From: Brevibacillus centrosporus
GTDB taxonomy: Bacteria > Bacillota > Bacilli > Brevibacillales > Brevibacillaceae
DNA: 64,000 nt
Assembly (NCBI RefSeq): GCF_003710815.1
Contig: NZ_RHHP01000001.1
Location: 577,629-641,628, forward strand
Direction of reading: 5' to 3'
Every line of letters starts with the position of its first letter. Within the stretch, counting starts at the first letter, position 1. This document shows, in pieces, positions 25,309-34,356 of this stretch. The position numbers and the translations under genes were made by a program. Under the pieces are notes generated by a model, which saw nothing but the letters and a program-made list of their open reading frames with translations, searched no databases and was not told the origin of the DNA.

Positions 25309-26271
25309 TTAGCCCTCCTGTTCGAGAATAAAGGTCGATTCTTGAGAATAGGTCTCCATCATTGCGGGATGCACGATGGCCTGATAATGCCCGTCTGCGG
25401 CCAACGGAATAGGGTTGAGGCCGATCAGCACCTTGTGGGTCTCATAACGGGTACTGCCTTGCAAAACGATGACATGGTCTGGTTTCACCGCCAGTAAAAA
25501 GTCCATTCCTCGCGAGACGCTGCGATACGGAATCAGTCTGACTCGCGACTGCCACTCTACAGGAAGATCCTCCCAGGATCCGTCCAGCTTCTCCCACACT
25601 CCACCGTTATCATCGGTTTGTCGGAGAAGCGGCGGCGGAAGCAGATGTGCCAGCATACGACTTTCCATGATCATGACAGGTATACGAGTGATCGGCTCGT
25701 GCAGCTGGTTGCCCGTATCTACGAGACCTCGACAGATCACCTTTTCTCCCGCCAGCGTCACGACGACATCGACGAGAAAGGCATTTAGCTTGCGCGGCTC
25801 TTGTATCGCCCGATAGCTCTTCCTCCCGATGAAGTACATCATGGCAAACCCAGCAAGGAGGATCAGCAATGTGGGCTTGAAACCGACGCCGAAGCCATCG
25901 TTGTGTGTCACGATCAGGCCGTTCACTATTTCGTTTCGCGGGGCGAGAAAGTATTGGAGGCCAAAAACACCTCCGCCAAAAACAAAGGCGACAAAGTAAA
26001 AAATGATCAAGTTCTGGGTGAAGGTCAGCAGCCTTCTATTACCGAAGGCAATCCAGAGCATGAGAATGGAAAAGAGAAGCTTGATCGACCACTGATACAT
26101 CGAAGAAAACGCCGGGAAGAAAAAGAAGGCAAGGTATGTACAGCCAAACAAGGAAGCCACGAGTATTCTCCACCAAACTACGCGTTCTTTTCGAAAATAA
26201 GCGGTGAACCATAGCAACAAGGTATCAATAGCCATGTTCAGGAGTAGAATGATATCAAGATACACAACCAT
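25309..26271 (-). CDS. spoIIGA: Sporulation sigma-E processing peptidase SpoIIGA
   Basis: Predicted 320-residue aspartic protease that cleaves the pro-sequence of SigE at the sporulation septum after a signal from the forespore protein SpoIIR. Five hydrophobic segments occupy the first half (to about residue 155). The soluble C-terminal half carries the catalytic motif VDTGN ([12 protein letters not shown]) near residue 175 and later [17 protein letters not shown]. Such enzymes act as dimers with one aspartate each. The start at 26271 ([12 protein letters not shown]) is chosen because the GGGGGGTGA site is nine bases upstream; an in-frame GTG four codons earlier overlaps that site. Confidence 0.96.
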   Translation of the reverse strand: MVVYLDIILLLNMAIDTLLLWFTAYFRKERVVWWRILVASLFGCTYLAFFFFPAFSSMYQWSIKLLFSILMLWIAFGNRRLLTFTQNLIIFYFVAFVFGGGVFGLQYFLAPRNEIVNGLIVTHNDGFGVGFKPTLLILLAGFAMMYFIGRKSYRAIQEPRKLNAFLVDVVVTLAGEKVICRGLVDTGNQLHEPITRIPVMIMESRMLAHLLPPPLLRQTDDNGGVWEKLDGSWEDLPVEWQSRVRLIPYRSVSRGMDFLLAVKPDHVIVLQGSTRYETHKVLIGLNPIPLAADGHYQAIVHPAMMETYSQESTFILEQEG

Positions 26272-26332
26272 CTGCTCTCTCACCCCCCGACACGTCGCGC
26301 TCTCTGTGCGTCTTTCACTTGCCAGTAAATGC

Positions 26333-26365
26333 AGTATATATCAATGTGTATGTAAAATCTGTCAA
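26333..26365 (-). promoter_or_regulatory. Spo0A-type long-spacer promoter of spoIIGA-sigE
   Basis: Minus strand: perfect TTGACA (26360-26365) and TATACT (26333-26338) separated by 21 bases instead of 17. The B. subtilis spoIIG promoter has the same odd design (22 bases) and needs Spo0A~P to be used by sigma-A RNA polymerase. Spo0A-box-like 7-mers lie at 26360-26366 (5 of 7) and 26393-26399 (TGTAGAA, 6 of 7). Confidence 0.7.
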
Positions 26366-26457
26366 TTCTTGACGATGTATTTTTGGATATTTTGTAGAAG
26401 ATTTTTTTCAGTTTGACTCTACTATTTTTAAATATAGACAGATGTAACCAAACTTAA
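26366..26457. other. AT-rich region upstream of the spoIIG promoter
   Basis: No gene. Very A/T-rich sequence with the possible Spo0A site TGTAGAA at 26393-26399; nothing else recognised. Together with the promoter, the repeat and the ftsZ terminator it makes up the 321-base gap between spoIIGA and ftsZ. Confidence 0.4.
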
Positions 26458-26510
26458 AAACTTGGCTCCGCCAAACTTTGTGGCGGAGCCTTAGTTGCAC
26501 TTATACTGCT
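26458..26510 (+). repeat. Dispersed hairpin repeat, copy 2
   Basis: AAACTTGGCTCCGCCA, loop, TGGCGGAGCC (stem GGCTCCGCCA/TGGCGGAGCC, perfect 10 bp), then TTAGTTGCACTTATACTG. The same order of elements recurs at 58208-58260. No terminal direct repeats could be made out. Confidence 0.75.
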
Positions 26511-26536
26511 AAGAATCTTATGAATTCGTCCTGTAC

Positions 26537-26573
26537 AAAAAAAGACCTCGTTCCTTTCATGGGAACAAGGTCT
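26537..26573 (-). terminator. Terminator of ftsZ
   Basis: Minus strand: stem GACCTTGTTCC / GGAACGAGGTC (one mismatch) followed by seven T. Confidence 0.9.
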
Positions 26574-26592
26574 TCTCTATGCGGATTTGATC

Positions 26593-27738
26593 CTACTTTT
26601 TATTGCGGCGGCGGTTGCGCAGGAACGCTGGAATATCCAGATTGTCCAGATTGCTCATCGAGAAGAAGGACTTGTCATCTTCTTCTTCTTTCGGACGAGC
26701 CGTGTTCGTGTTCGATACAGGGGTTGGACGGTTACTTGCCGGATTTACCTGCTGCTGTGGGCGGCGAGGTATTTCGGGTCTTTGCGAATGTTCAAAGCCT
26801 GTCGCGATCACTGTAACAACGAGTTCATTTTTCAGATCTTCGTTGATAACAGCACCAAAGATCATGTTTACATCAGGGTCAGCTGCAGAGGAAACGATGT
26901 CCGCCGCTTCGTTGACCTCATACAGGCTCAGGTTGGTACCGCCAGTGATGTTCATCAGAACACCGCGAGCACCATCAATCGACGTTTCCAAGAGAGGGCT
27001 GGAAATGGCACGACGCGCCGCTTCTGCCGCTCTGTTTTCACCGCTCCCTACCCCGATCCCCATCAGGGCAGAGCCACGCTCTGTCATAATGGTTTTGACG
27101 TCAGCGAAGTCGAGGTTGATCAGACCTGGAACAGCAATCAGGTCAGAGATCCCTTGTACACCTTGACGCAGGATGTTGTCTGCTTCACGGAATGCTTCTA
27201 GCATTGGCGTGTTTTTATCGACGATTTCCAGCAAGCGATCATTTGGAATGACGATTAGTGTATCCACTTTCTCTTTCAAGGCCGCAATACCCGCTTCACC
27301 GTGCTGGGAACGCTTGCGACCCTCAAACGAAAATGGACGAGTAACGACACCAACTGTCAGAGCACCCAATTCCTTTGCGATCTCTGCTACCACTGGCGCA
27401 GCACCAGTACCCGTACCTCCACCCATACCGGCTGTTACGAATACCATGTCTGCTCCACGCAGTGCATTTTCAATCAGATCGCGGCTCTCTTCTGCAGCTT
27501 TTTTCCCGATTTCCGGGTTAGCCCCTGCACCGAGACCACGTGTCAGCTTTTCACCGATTTGCAGTTTAATGTCAGCACTAGATAGTTGGAGTGCTTGTGC
27601 ATCCGTATTCAGGGTAATGAATTCTACCCCTCTCACACCGCCTGCGATCATGCGGTTTACGGCGTTGCTGCCTCCGCCTCCACAACCAATGACCTTAATT
27701 CGCGCAAAGGATTCCAAATCCATATCAAATTCCAGCAT
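26593..27738 (-). CDS. ftsZ: Cell-division GTPase FtsZ
   Basis: Tubulin-like GTPase of 381 residues that forms the Z-ring. The GTP-binding loop GGGTGTG lies at 106-112 and the T7 loop ([11 protein letters not shown]) near 205-215. After the globular part comes a linker of about 50 residues rich in Pro, Asn and Arg, and the conserved C-terminal peptide ([10 protein letters not shown]) bound by FtsA and SepF. The start [20 protein letters not shown] at 27738 has GGGGAGG nine bases upstream; six more codons are open but unsupported. It follows ftsA after 156 bases and ends at a strong terminator before spoIIGA. Confidence 0.98.
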   Translation of the reverse strand: MLEFDMDLESFARIKVIGCGGGGSNAVNRMIAGGVRGVEFITLNTDAQALQLSSADIKLQIGEKLTRGLGAGANPEIGKKAAEESRDLIENALRGADMVFVTAGMGGGTGTGAAPVVAEIAKELGALTVGVVTRPFSFEGRKRSQHGEAGIAALKEKVDTLIVIPNDRLLEIVDKNTPMLEAFREADNILRQGVQGISDLIAVPGLINLDFADVKTIMTERGSALMGIGVGSGENRAAEAARRAISSPLLETSIDGARGVLMNITGGTNLSLYEVNEAADIVSSAADPDVNMIFGAVINEDLKNELVVTVIATGFEHSQRPEIPRRPQQQVNPASNRPTPVSNTNTARPKEEEDDKSFFSMSNLDNLDIPAFLRNRRRNKK

Positions 27739-27894
27739 ATTGCTAGTCCTCCCCAATTCAACATAAGAAAGCTCCGTGTCTGCTTAAAAGGCCCTGGACA
27801 AACATTGTAACATTCCGTTGATTTTTACCACTTTTTTCGTAAAACGAAACATTCCAATATTCGCCATCGTCAAGGTAACCAGCAGCAGCCGTTA

Positions 27895-29145
27895 TTAAAT
27901 AAATTCACTGAACCAGTTTTTCACTTTTTCCATCAGACCGTTGCCATCTTTCGGCTTAGACACGGTTTGCTTCTGGGTGCCTTTGAAAGAGGGGGTCGCA
28001 CGGATGCTACGGCGCTCCATCAACTGCAAGGCATATTGAATCAAACCTACGCCAGTGGTGTAGGCAGGATCCCGAACTCCAATATAATCCGGTATGGCAA
28101 TACGTACAGGCGCATCAAGCTCTTCCTTTGCCAGCTCCAGCATGCCTGGCATCGCTACAGTGCCACCTGTCAGTACATACCCACCTGCAATTTCGTCACG
28201 GAAGCCCAATTTGTAGACAGCATCCTCAACTAATTGGAAAATCTCAGCAGCCCGCGGCTCAATAATGTTTGCCAAATCGACTTGCGTAAACTGCTTCTCA
28301 ACGTCGCTGCCAATCCTGTTTACTTTGAACTTCACGTCTTCCGATGCTTCGTCGATCAATGCACAGCCGTTTTTCGTTTTCACGCGATCTGCAACGTCTG
28401 TATGGGTGCGAAGTCCCAGCGAGATGTCGCTGGTGATGTGGTCGCCACCGATGCCGATTACGGTGGTAGCTGCCAATTTTCCTTGCTCAAATACACCGAT
28501 CGTGGTAGAACCCGCACCGATGTCGACTAAAACGACACCCATGTTTTTGTCATCCTTGGAAAGAGCGACAGTACTGGCCGCAAGCGGTTGCAAGAAAATT
28601 CCAGCAACTCGCAGATTCGTCCTTTGGGCGCAACGAACAATGTTATGTACAACCGTTTTCAAACCGGTCACAATGGTTCCTTCCATTTCCAACCGTACAC
28701 CAATCATTCCTCGTGGGTCTTTTATACTACCCTGTCCATCGACAATATACTCTTTGGGAACGACCTCAATAATTTCCCGGTCCGGCGGGATGGCAACAAC
28801 CTTTGCTGCTTGAATAACGCGTTGGATGTCTTCTTCTCGTATCTCACGGTCTTCGCTGGATACAGCGACAACCCCTTGTGTTTCATGCAGCTCAATATGA
28901 TTCCCAGTGATACCGACATACACTTCTTCGATCGAAACGCCAACCATGCGCTCTGCATGGTCTACCGCTTCCCGGATGGCATGCACGGTTTGGTCGATGT
29001 CGACAATCACGCCCTTTTTAATGCCCTCTGAGTGCGATTGGCCGACGCCGATGATGTTGATGGAACCATTGTTGATTTCGCCGATCATTACGCGTACTTT
29101 GGATGTTCCAATATCTAGGCTGACGATGAGTTCGTTGCTTACCAA
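27895..29145 (-). CDS. ftsA: Cell-division protein FtsA
   Basis: Actin-like ATPase of 416 residues that ties FtsZ to the membrane. ATP-binding motifs are clear: LDIGTSKVRVMIGE (phosphate 1), VLVDIGAGSTTIGVFEQG (phosphate 2) and GYVLTGGTVAMPGM (adenosine). The C-terminal amphipathic helix (GLMEKVKNWFSEFI) is the membrane anchor. The start is a TTG at 29145 with GGAGGTG eight bases upstream. A very good sigma-H-type promoter lies 60 bases upstream at 29206-29234, so the ftsAZ pair can be boosted at the onset of sporulation. Confidence 0.97.
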   Translation of the reverse strand: MVSNELIVSLDIGTSKVRVMIGEINNGSINIIGVGQSHSEGIKKGVIVDIDQTVHAIREAVDHAERMVGVSIEEVYVGITGNHIELHETQGVVAVSSEDREIREEDIQRVIQAAKVVAIPPDREIIEVVPKEYIVDGQGSIKDPRGMIGVRLEMEGTIVTGLKTVVHNIVRCAQRTNLRVAGIFLQPLAASTVALSKDDKNMGVVLVDIGAGSTTIGVFEQGKLAATTVIGIGGDHITSDISLGLRTHTDVADRVKTKNGCALIDEASEDVKFKVNRIGSDVEKQFTQVDLANIIEPRAAEIFQLVEDAVYKLGFRDEIAGGYVLTGGTVAMPGMLELAKEELDAPVRIAIPDYIGVRDPAYTTGVGLIQYALQLMERRSIRATPSFKGTQKQTVSKPKDGNGLMEKVKNWFSEFI

Positions 29146-29205
29146 ACCTGTGACACCTCCCCTGCTACGACTTTTATTTTGCTAAAGTGAGAACACCTGC
29201 ATAAA

Positions 29206-29234
29206 TTATTCCACACAGGACAACCATTCCCTTT
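29206..29234 (-). promoter_or_regulatory. Sigma-H-type promoter of ftsAZ
   Basis: Minus strand AAAGGGAAT (29226-29234), an 11-base spacer and GTGGAATAA (29206-29214). The sigma-H consensus is RnAGGAWWW-N11-12-RnnGAATWW; only one position differs. B. subtilis ftsAZ is known to have a sigma-H promoter (P2) for the polar division switch. Confidence 0.65.
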
Positions 29235-29284
29235 TTTTCATCTTTAATTTTTGTAAAAATATGACCATCTTCCCATCTTTTGAT

Positions 29285-29632
29285 CTAGTCCTGTTGATTT
29301 ATCCAACGGGATAGAACAATCCTCCTAATTACTGCTAGATTATTGAACAAGCGTACGCCAAATGCGACGATCGCTGCCAAATAAAGGTCAATCCCCAAAA
29401 ATCCGCCGATAAAAGCGAGACCGGCCGCGAAAAGCGTATTGAAAAAGAATCCAGACAAGAAGATCCGAACATTAAATGTACGCTCCAGAAACGAACGAAT
29501 CCCACCAAAGATTGTATCCAATCCGGCCAATAAGGCAATGGAAAGATAGCTGCTATATTCCTGGGGCACACGCCAATCCAGCAAGAAGCCGACAGCGAGA
29601 CCGACAATCAGTCCGATAAGCGGGAGCCACAT
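29285..29632 (-). CDS. sbp: Small basic protein Sbp (DUF1290)
   Basis: Predicted 115-residue membrane protein with about three hydrophobic segments (WLPLIGLIVGLAVGFLLDW; SSYLSIALLAGLDTIFGGI; LSGFFFNTLFAAGLAFIGGF) and a basic C-terminus (RRIVLSRWINQQD). The gene is always found between ylxX and ftsA in Bacillus-type clusters; its function is unknown. The ATG follows the ylxX stop by two bases with AAAGGAG upstream. Confidence 0.93.
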   Translation of the reverse strand: MWLPLIGLIVGLAVGFLLDWRVPQEYSSYLSIALLAGLDTIFGGIRSFLERTFNVRIFLSGFFFNTLFAAGLAFIGGFLGIDLYLAAIVAFGVRLFNNLAVIRRIVLSRWINQQD

Positions 29633-29634
29633 GG

Positions 29635-30381
29635 TTACGAATCTCCTTTTTCTTTTACAGGTTTCATATATTGGATGGTGCGGGTTTCATTATTGGCAGA
29701 AATCATAAGCTTGTCCATTTTTTCCGCGAGCACTTTCTTGTTTGCGAGCTGGAAATTTTCTTCGACTCCCTCCAGCTTCAGGGCGGACAGAAGAACTTCC
29801 GGGTCTCCCAAGGCTTTCAGCTCGTATGGGGGCTGAATCGTGCGCGTATCGATCTGGATGGTGTCCCCGACATTGCGTATGGCAGTCGTGGAAATCAGCC
29901 GATGACCGTTGATGGAAATGGCCTGTGCACCGTTGGCGAACAAAATATTGACCAGCCACCGTAAATCTTCGTCATCGATCGTGTACTCGCCAACGACAGG
30001 TGCTGTCATGTTTTCATCCAGGATCGGTTCCTCCGGTATTTGGGCATCGACTACTTTCAGTACGACACCTTCTCCCTCTACGGCAACCATCCCTGCCATT
30101 CTGCGGTTCCGAGCCAGTTCCTCTTTCATGACGGAGATACTTTCATCTTCGCTTAACGAGGTTTCGTACTGGTAGTACAGCTGATTGTACTTGGAGATGT
30201 CAGCCAGAAGGTTTTTATGCTTTTCCAGTTCCTTTTGCAGGGTCGTACGCAGCTCAGCAATACTGCGCGACTCTTTGTGAACGGGATGCAGACTGCTTCT
30301 GAGCTGCACTGTCAACATCACACCTATGATAGCACTAATAATGGCAAGAATAAACGTGATTTTACGGCTTTTTTGTAACAT
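29635..30381 (-). CDS. ylxX: DUF881 family protein YlxX
   Basis: Predicted 248-residue protein with one N-terminal membrane helix (ITFILAIISAIIGVMLTVQL), a coiled-coil (RTTLQKELEKHKNLLADISK) and a C-terminal alpha/beta DUF881 domain (about 100-240: VEGEGVVLKVVDAQ, DEDLRWLVNILFANGAQAIS, INGHRLIS). The family lies in division clusters and is structurally related to the SbmA/FtsQ-type extracytoplasmic domains only by inference; the role is unknown. It is a paralogue of ylxW next to it. Start: the ATG at 30381 with AAGGA 11 bases upstream; the ATG at 30393 is too close to it. Confidence 0.9.
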   Translation of the reverse strand: MLQKSRKITFILAIISAIIGVMLTVQLRSSLHPVHKESRSIAELRTTLQKELEKHKNLLADISKYNQLYYQYETSLSEDESISVMKEELARNRRMAGMVAVEGEGVVLKVVDAQIPEEPILDENMTAPVVGEYTIDDEDLRWLVNILFANGAQAISINGHRLISTTAIRNVGDTIQIDTRTIQPPYELKALGDPEVLLSALKLEGVEENFQLANKKVLAEKMDKLMISANNETRTIQYMKPVKEKGDS

Positions 30382-30400
30382 AGGTAAACGCATCCTTCAC

Positions 30401-31111
30401 CTAGGAGTGTTTGGTTTTCGCGTCACCTACAAAAGCAGGCAACTGAACGCGGTCTTTCTTTGCAACATCGATCTGGACAAAATCCTGCAGGGAATGTAAC
30501 ACGCCGCCTGGCAGATTCAATGCACTCTCCATGATCGACGGATCTCCGATGGCGGTTACGACGAAAGGAGCAGCCGACTTGATTCCGTTTACAATGATCG
30601 TAGGCCCCACACAGCGAATGGATGAGTTGCTGACCAAACGCTGTCCGTTAATGCTGATTGCTTCCGCTCCAGCTGCACGCAGCTCGTTTACAACCAGCCG
30701 GACATCCTGCTCATGGACGATGTAGTTGGCGATATCTGCATTGCTTGCCGCATTTTGGCTGTCCTGCATCGTGATGACCAGGCCCGGACCTTCTACTGCC
30801 ACTACACCGGCCAGCATACGTGCCGCTTCCAGTTGACTCAAGGCATCCGCCGCTTCCGATTTGCGCTCTGCCATGGCCTCCTCCACTTTTCCTACCTGGC
30901 GCTGCAGATCGATCAGTTGGTCTTCCAAATGTCTGTTTTGCTCTTTTTCCGATAAGATCCGGTCATTGAGCTGCGTCTCCTGTTGGAACAGCTGGTCGTT
31001 GTAGCGCTCTTTGCGCGTCAGCTTCGTGGTCTCGATCGAGGTTGCCACCAGAAACCCGGTACAGCACGTCACGACGGTTAAATAGAGATGAAATTTGCGA
31101 CGTCGACTCAT
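30401..31111 (-). CDS. ylxW: DUF881 family protein YlxW
   Basis: Predicted 236-residue protein with the same plan as YlxX: N-terminal helix (FHLYLTVVTCCTGFLVATSI), coiled coil (ETQLNDRILSEKEQNRHLED), then DUF881 (AGVVAVEGPGLVITMQDSQN; HEQDVRLVVNELRAAGAEAI; SINGQRLVS). The pair arose by tandem duplication. Function unknown; extracytoplasmic location near the divisome is inferred. GGGGAAGGA precedes the ATG. Confidence 0.9.
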   Translation of the reverse strand: MSRRRKFHLYLTVVTCCTGFLVATSIETTKLTRKERYNDQLFQQETQLNDRILSEKEQNRHLEDQLIDLQRQVGKVEEAMAERKSEAADALSQLEAARMLAGVVAVEGPGLVITMQDSQNAASNADIANYIVHEQDVRLVVNELRAAGAEAISINGQRLVSNSSIRCVGPTIIVNGIKSAAPFVVTAIGDPSIMESALNLPGGVLHSLQDFVQIDVAKKDRVQLPAFVGDAKTKHS

Positions 31112-31142
31112 GGTTTTCCTTCCCCTTTATCCTTTACTGCGG

Positions 31143-31928
31143 CTATTGAGACTGTTCGGTTGTATTTTGAAGTGGAACCGCTTCGTTCGCTGCTCCATAA
31201 GGCACAAACCACGGCTGTTCAAAGAGGGATAGAACGCCTTTTGTATCCTTCGGTAGCTCCTTGACGATCGACGGGTACCAGTTCAGCATCTTGTCCAATT
31301 TGTACACAACGCTGCGCACTTCGTTGCCATCCCGCATAAACAGTGTTACCCGCTGCTTGTCATAAACCGTTGGTGTCAGCGTGATGTCCGAGATCTCGCC
31401 CAAAACGGACGGGTTTAGCTTGGACAAAGATTTTGCAAGATTGGGCAGCAGCTCCGGTGATGCCCATGAGCTGATCAGAGGCCTGTCCACTACGCGATTG
31501 GCAAAGTTGACCTTCTTTAGCACCATACCATTTTCCAGCAAAGGATAGCGCGTGCCGTCTTGTCCGCTCCAAAATGCTACCCTTTTCTGCTCAGTTACAT
31601 GCAGGGCGATGACACCCGGGAACGATCGGCTGACAGTGACTTCCTTAATGCCCTCGAGCGGCTGCAAGTTTTTTTGTACACTGCCCTCCCATACATTCAG
31701 AAACTGCATATCCTTCTTCAAGCCAGATTGATTGATAATCTGTTCCGCGGGATAGATGTCGTTGCCGAACACCTGAATTTCCTGCACTTTGCTGTATGGT
31801 GAGCGAATGAATACGATGATGAGTACAATGAGAAAAAACAGCACGAGCAGAAAGACCAGTTTGCGGTTTCCCCTTCGCTTGGGGCGTTGCTGCTTGACTT
31901 GCGGAATGCGTTCCTCGTATACCGCCAT
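31143..31928 (-). CDS. divIB: Cell-division protein DivIB/FtsQ
   Basis: Predicted 261-residue single-pass membrane protein. A basic cytoplasmic tail (KQQRPKRRGNRK) and one helix (LVFLLVLFFLIVLIIVFI) lead to an extracellular POTRA domain (SKVQEIQVFGNDIYPAEQII...) and the FtsQ/DivIB beta domain (LEGIKEVTVSRSFPGVIALH). It joins FtsL and DivIC to regulate septal synthesis. The start MAVYEERIPQ at 31928 has AGAAAGGAT upstream; the open extension to 32054 is not conserved. It lies 147 bases after murA. Confidence 0.93.
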   Translation of the reverse strand: MAVYEERIPQVKQQRPKRRGNRKLVFLLVLFFLIVLIIVFIRSPYSKVQEIQVFGNDIYPAEQIINQSGLKKDMQFLNVWEGSVQKNLQPLEGIKEVTVSRSFPGVIALHVTEQKRVAFWSGQDGTRYPLLENGMVLKKVNFANRVVDRPLISSWASPELLPNLAKSLSKLNPSVLGEISDITLTPTVYDKQRVTLFMRDGNEVRSVVYKLDKMLNWYPSIVKELPKDTKGVLSLFEQPWFVPYGAANEAVPLQNTTEQSQ

Positions 31929-32075
31929 GACCCTATCCTTTCTCCATCCATGTGCAGGACTTTTCGCCTGCCGGAATAGTTGGATCACAATAGAAATAAT
32001 TGGATCAGATTGGAATATATGTAATGATACAAAACAGGGAAAGCGGCATAGCACTATGCCGCTTCGCTCCTTCGG

Positions 32076-33332
32076 TTATACCGACACTCGCGATATGTTC
32101 GCACCCAGCTGCTTCAGCTGTTGCTCTAACCGCTCATAGCCCCTGTCGATATGGTGAATCTGGTTTACGGTTGTCGTTCCTTCTGCAGCAAGCCCAGCGA
32201 GTACCAGCGCTGCACCTGCTCGAAGATCTGTCGCTTCCACGCTGGTCGCCGTCAGCTTATTCACGCCGCGGATAATCGCCGATCCCAGATCCACGTATAT
32301 GGAGGCGCCCATCCGCGCCAATTCATTCACATGTTTGAATCTTGCCTCAAAGATCGTCTCTTTGATAACACTCGTACCTCTAGCCTGTGACAAAAACACC
32401 ATCAACTGCGCCTGTAAATCGGTCGGAAATCCCGGAAAAGGCGAGGTGATAATCCGGTCATAGGCGCGCGGGCGCGATGTACTTTTGATTTCCATTATAT
32501 CATGGCGGGTCTTGATTTCAACACCGCAGCTACGGGCCACTTCAATCAATGCTGTGAGATGCTCCGGCAGGGTATTCGTCAATTCCACATGCCCCTGCGC
32601 CACCCCGACCGCAAGCAGGAATGTCCCCGTCACGATCCGGTCTGGAATAATGCGATAGCTGACCGAGCGTAATTTCGGTACACCGGTAATTTCGATCGTA
32701 TCCGTACCCGCTCCCCGGATTCGCGCGCCCATCGCATTCAAAAAGTTTTGCAAATCAATGATTTCCGGTTCTCTCGCTGCATTGCAGATGCGTGTCGTGC
32801 CCTTCGCCAACACTGCCGCCATCATGATATTTTCGGTCGCACCCACACTGGGAAAGGAGAGAAAGATATTGGTCCCGCGTAATTGCTTCGCGCGAAACGT
32901 AATATAGCCCTCGGATTCTTCCATTTTGGCTCCCAGCGCCGTTAACCCGGATAAATGCAAGTCAATCCTGCGTTCCCCGATATCACAGCCACCCGGTCTG
33001 GAAATCGTAACTTCACCCAGCCTAGCTAGCAGAGGACCTGCCAGAAAAATGGAGGATCGCATCTGGCTCATCAAGTTGTCGGGGATATGCGGAACACAGA
33101 CAGATGTTGTATCCAGATCCACACATCCATCCTGATACTTCGTTTTGGCCCCCAGCGAGTCAAGGATTTCCAGCATCACTTTGATATCTTTCAAAAAGGG
33201 GACGTCATAGATATAAAATTGCCCTTCCGCCAATATGGCCGCAGCAAGTATGGGAAGAGCAGCATTCTTAGCACCTTGGATCCGAAGCGAACCGGACAGA
33301 GGTTTTCCGCCTTCGATCGCAAAAGTCTCCAA
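32076..33332 (-). CDS. murA: UDP-N-acetylglucosamine 1-carboxyvinyltransferase
   Basis: First committed enzyme of peptidoglycan synthesis (418 residues): transfers enolpyruvate from PEP to UDP-GlcNAc and is the fosfomycin target. The catalytic Cys116 lies in RPGGCDIGERRIDLHL, and the PEP/UDP-binding GAKNAALP is at 20-27. The start is a TTG at 33332 with GGAGGTGA four to five bases upstream. In B. subtilis neither murA paralogue is in this cluster; here it is placed between murB and divIB, 15 bases after murB, so the two consecutive steps are made together. Confidence 0.96.
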   Translation of the reverse strand: METFAIEGGKPLSGSLRIQGAKNAALPILAAAILAEGQFYIYDVPFLKDIKVMLEILDSLGAKTKYQDGCVDLDTTSVCVPHIPDNLMSQMRSSIFLAGPLLARLGEVTISRPGGCDIGERRIDLHLSGLTALGAKMEESEGYITFRAKQLRGTNIFLSFPSVGATENIMMAAVLAKGTTRICNAAREPEIIDLQNFLNAMGARIRGAGTDTIEITGVPKLRSVSYRIIPDRIVTGTFLLAVGVAQGHVELTNTLPEHLTALIEVARSCGVEIKTRHDIMEIKSTSRPRAYDRIITSPFPGFPTDLQAQLMVFLSQARGTSVIKETIFEARFKHVNELARMGASIYVDLGSAIIRGVNKLTATSVEATDLRAGAALVLAGLAAEGTTTVNQIHHIDRGYERLEQQLKQLGANISRVSV

Positions 33333-33347
33333 ACTTTCACCTCCGTG

Positions 33348-34253
33348 TTACCCCTCGCCCACCACCAGGACTTCCGGATGCAGATCAATCCCATACTTGC
33401 TATGGATCGTGCTCCGAATGTAATCGATCAAGGTGAGGACGTCGGTAGCCGTGGCCCCTCCACAATTGACGATGAAATTCGAGTGTTTTTCCGAAACTTG
33501 AGCTCCTCCAATTTGGTAGCCTTTCAGCCCGGCCGCCTCGATCAACCGGCCTGCATGATCACCTGGCGGATTGCGAAACACGCTTCCGGCACACGGCATT
33601 TGCAAAGGCTGTGTCAATCGACGCCGCTCCTTGTTCGCAGCCAGCGTAGCCGCAATCTCTTTGCGATCACCGGGGTGCAAGCGAAACCGCGCCTCTACTA
33701 CAATCCCTTTTCTCTGTTGCAAAAGAGAAGTCCGATAGCTGAAGCTCAATTCTTCGTTCGTCAACACTTTTCTTTCACCGTTTTCAAAGAGGATTTCGGC
33801 ATCAATAAGAATACGTGAAAGATCAGATCCGTGTGCACCTGCATTCATGTAGACGGCACCGCCTACGGTACCAGGAATTCCTCCTACAAACTCCATCCCT
33901 GTCAAACCCATCTTACCCGTTTCCATCGCTAGGCGGATCATGGAATATCCGGCACCCACACACACCTCTTCGCCCCTGAATTCGCAGTGACTCAAACCCT
34001 CAGCCACTTTGAGCACGGCACCGCGTATACCTCTGTCCCTCACCAGAAGGTTGGAGCCGCGCCCGATTACACTCCAAGGAATTTCATGTCGATGGATAAT
34101 CTGGAAAGCTGCCTGCAAGGAGTCTTTGTCCTTCGGCTGGATTAACAAGTCAGCAGGACCCCCGATCCGCCAAGTCGTATGATTGGCGAGAGGTTCATTG
34201 GTCCACACTTTTTCGATTCCTGCCTGCAATAGCTCTTCTGCGATTTGTTTCAT
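33348..34253 (-). CDS. murB: UDP-N-acetylenolpyruvoylglucosamine reductase
   Basis: FAD enzyme of 301 residues that reduces the MurA product to UDP-MurNAc. FAD-binding motifs VIGRGSNLLVRDRG and GIPGTVGGAVYMNAGAHG are present, and the catalytic serine is in CAGSVFRNP. It is the type II MurB of Bacillus (no extra tyrosine loop), judged from length. The start at 34253 has CAGGAGG upstream; the open frame up to 34391 overlaps murG and is not used. Confidence 0.96.
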   Translation of the reverse strand: MKQIAEELLQAGIEKVWTNEPLANHTTWRIGGPADLLIQPKDKDSLQAAFQIIHRHEIPWSVIGRGSNLLVRDRGIRGAVLKVAEGLSHCEFRGEEVCVGAGYSMIRLAMETGKMGLTGMEFVGGIPGTVGGAVYMNAGAHGSDLSRILIDAEILFENGERKVLTNEELSFSYRTSLLQQRKGIVVEARFRLHPGDRKEIAATLAANKERRRLTQPLQMPCAGSVFRNPPGDHAGRLIEAAGLKGYQIGGAQVSEKHSNFIVNCGGATATDVLTLIDYIRSTIHSKYGIDLHPEVLVVGEG

Positions 34254-34356
34254 CTGTGAACCTCCTGATACACATGCTAGGTCGGACCTAGTTCTTATCA
34301 CGTGTTTGCTCCATACTATGCGATCGCCCAGATCGGCGTGACAATCGCCCATCTGA

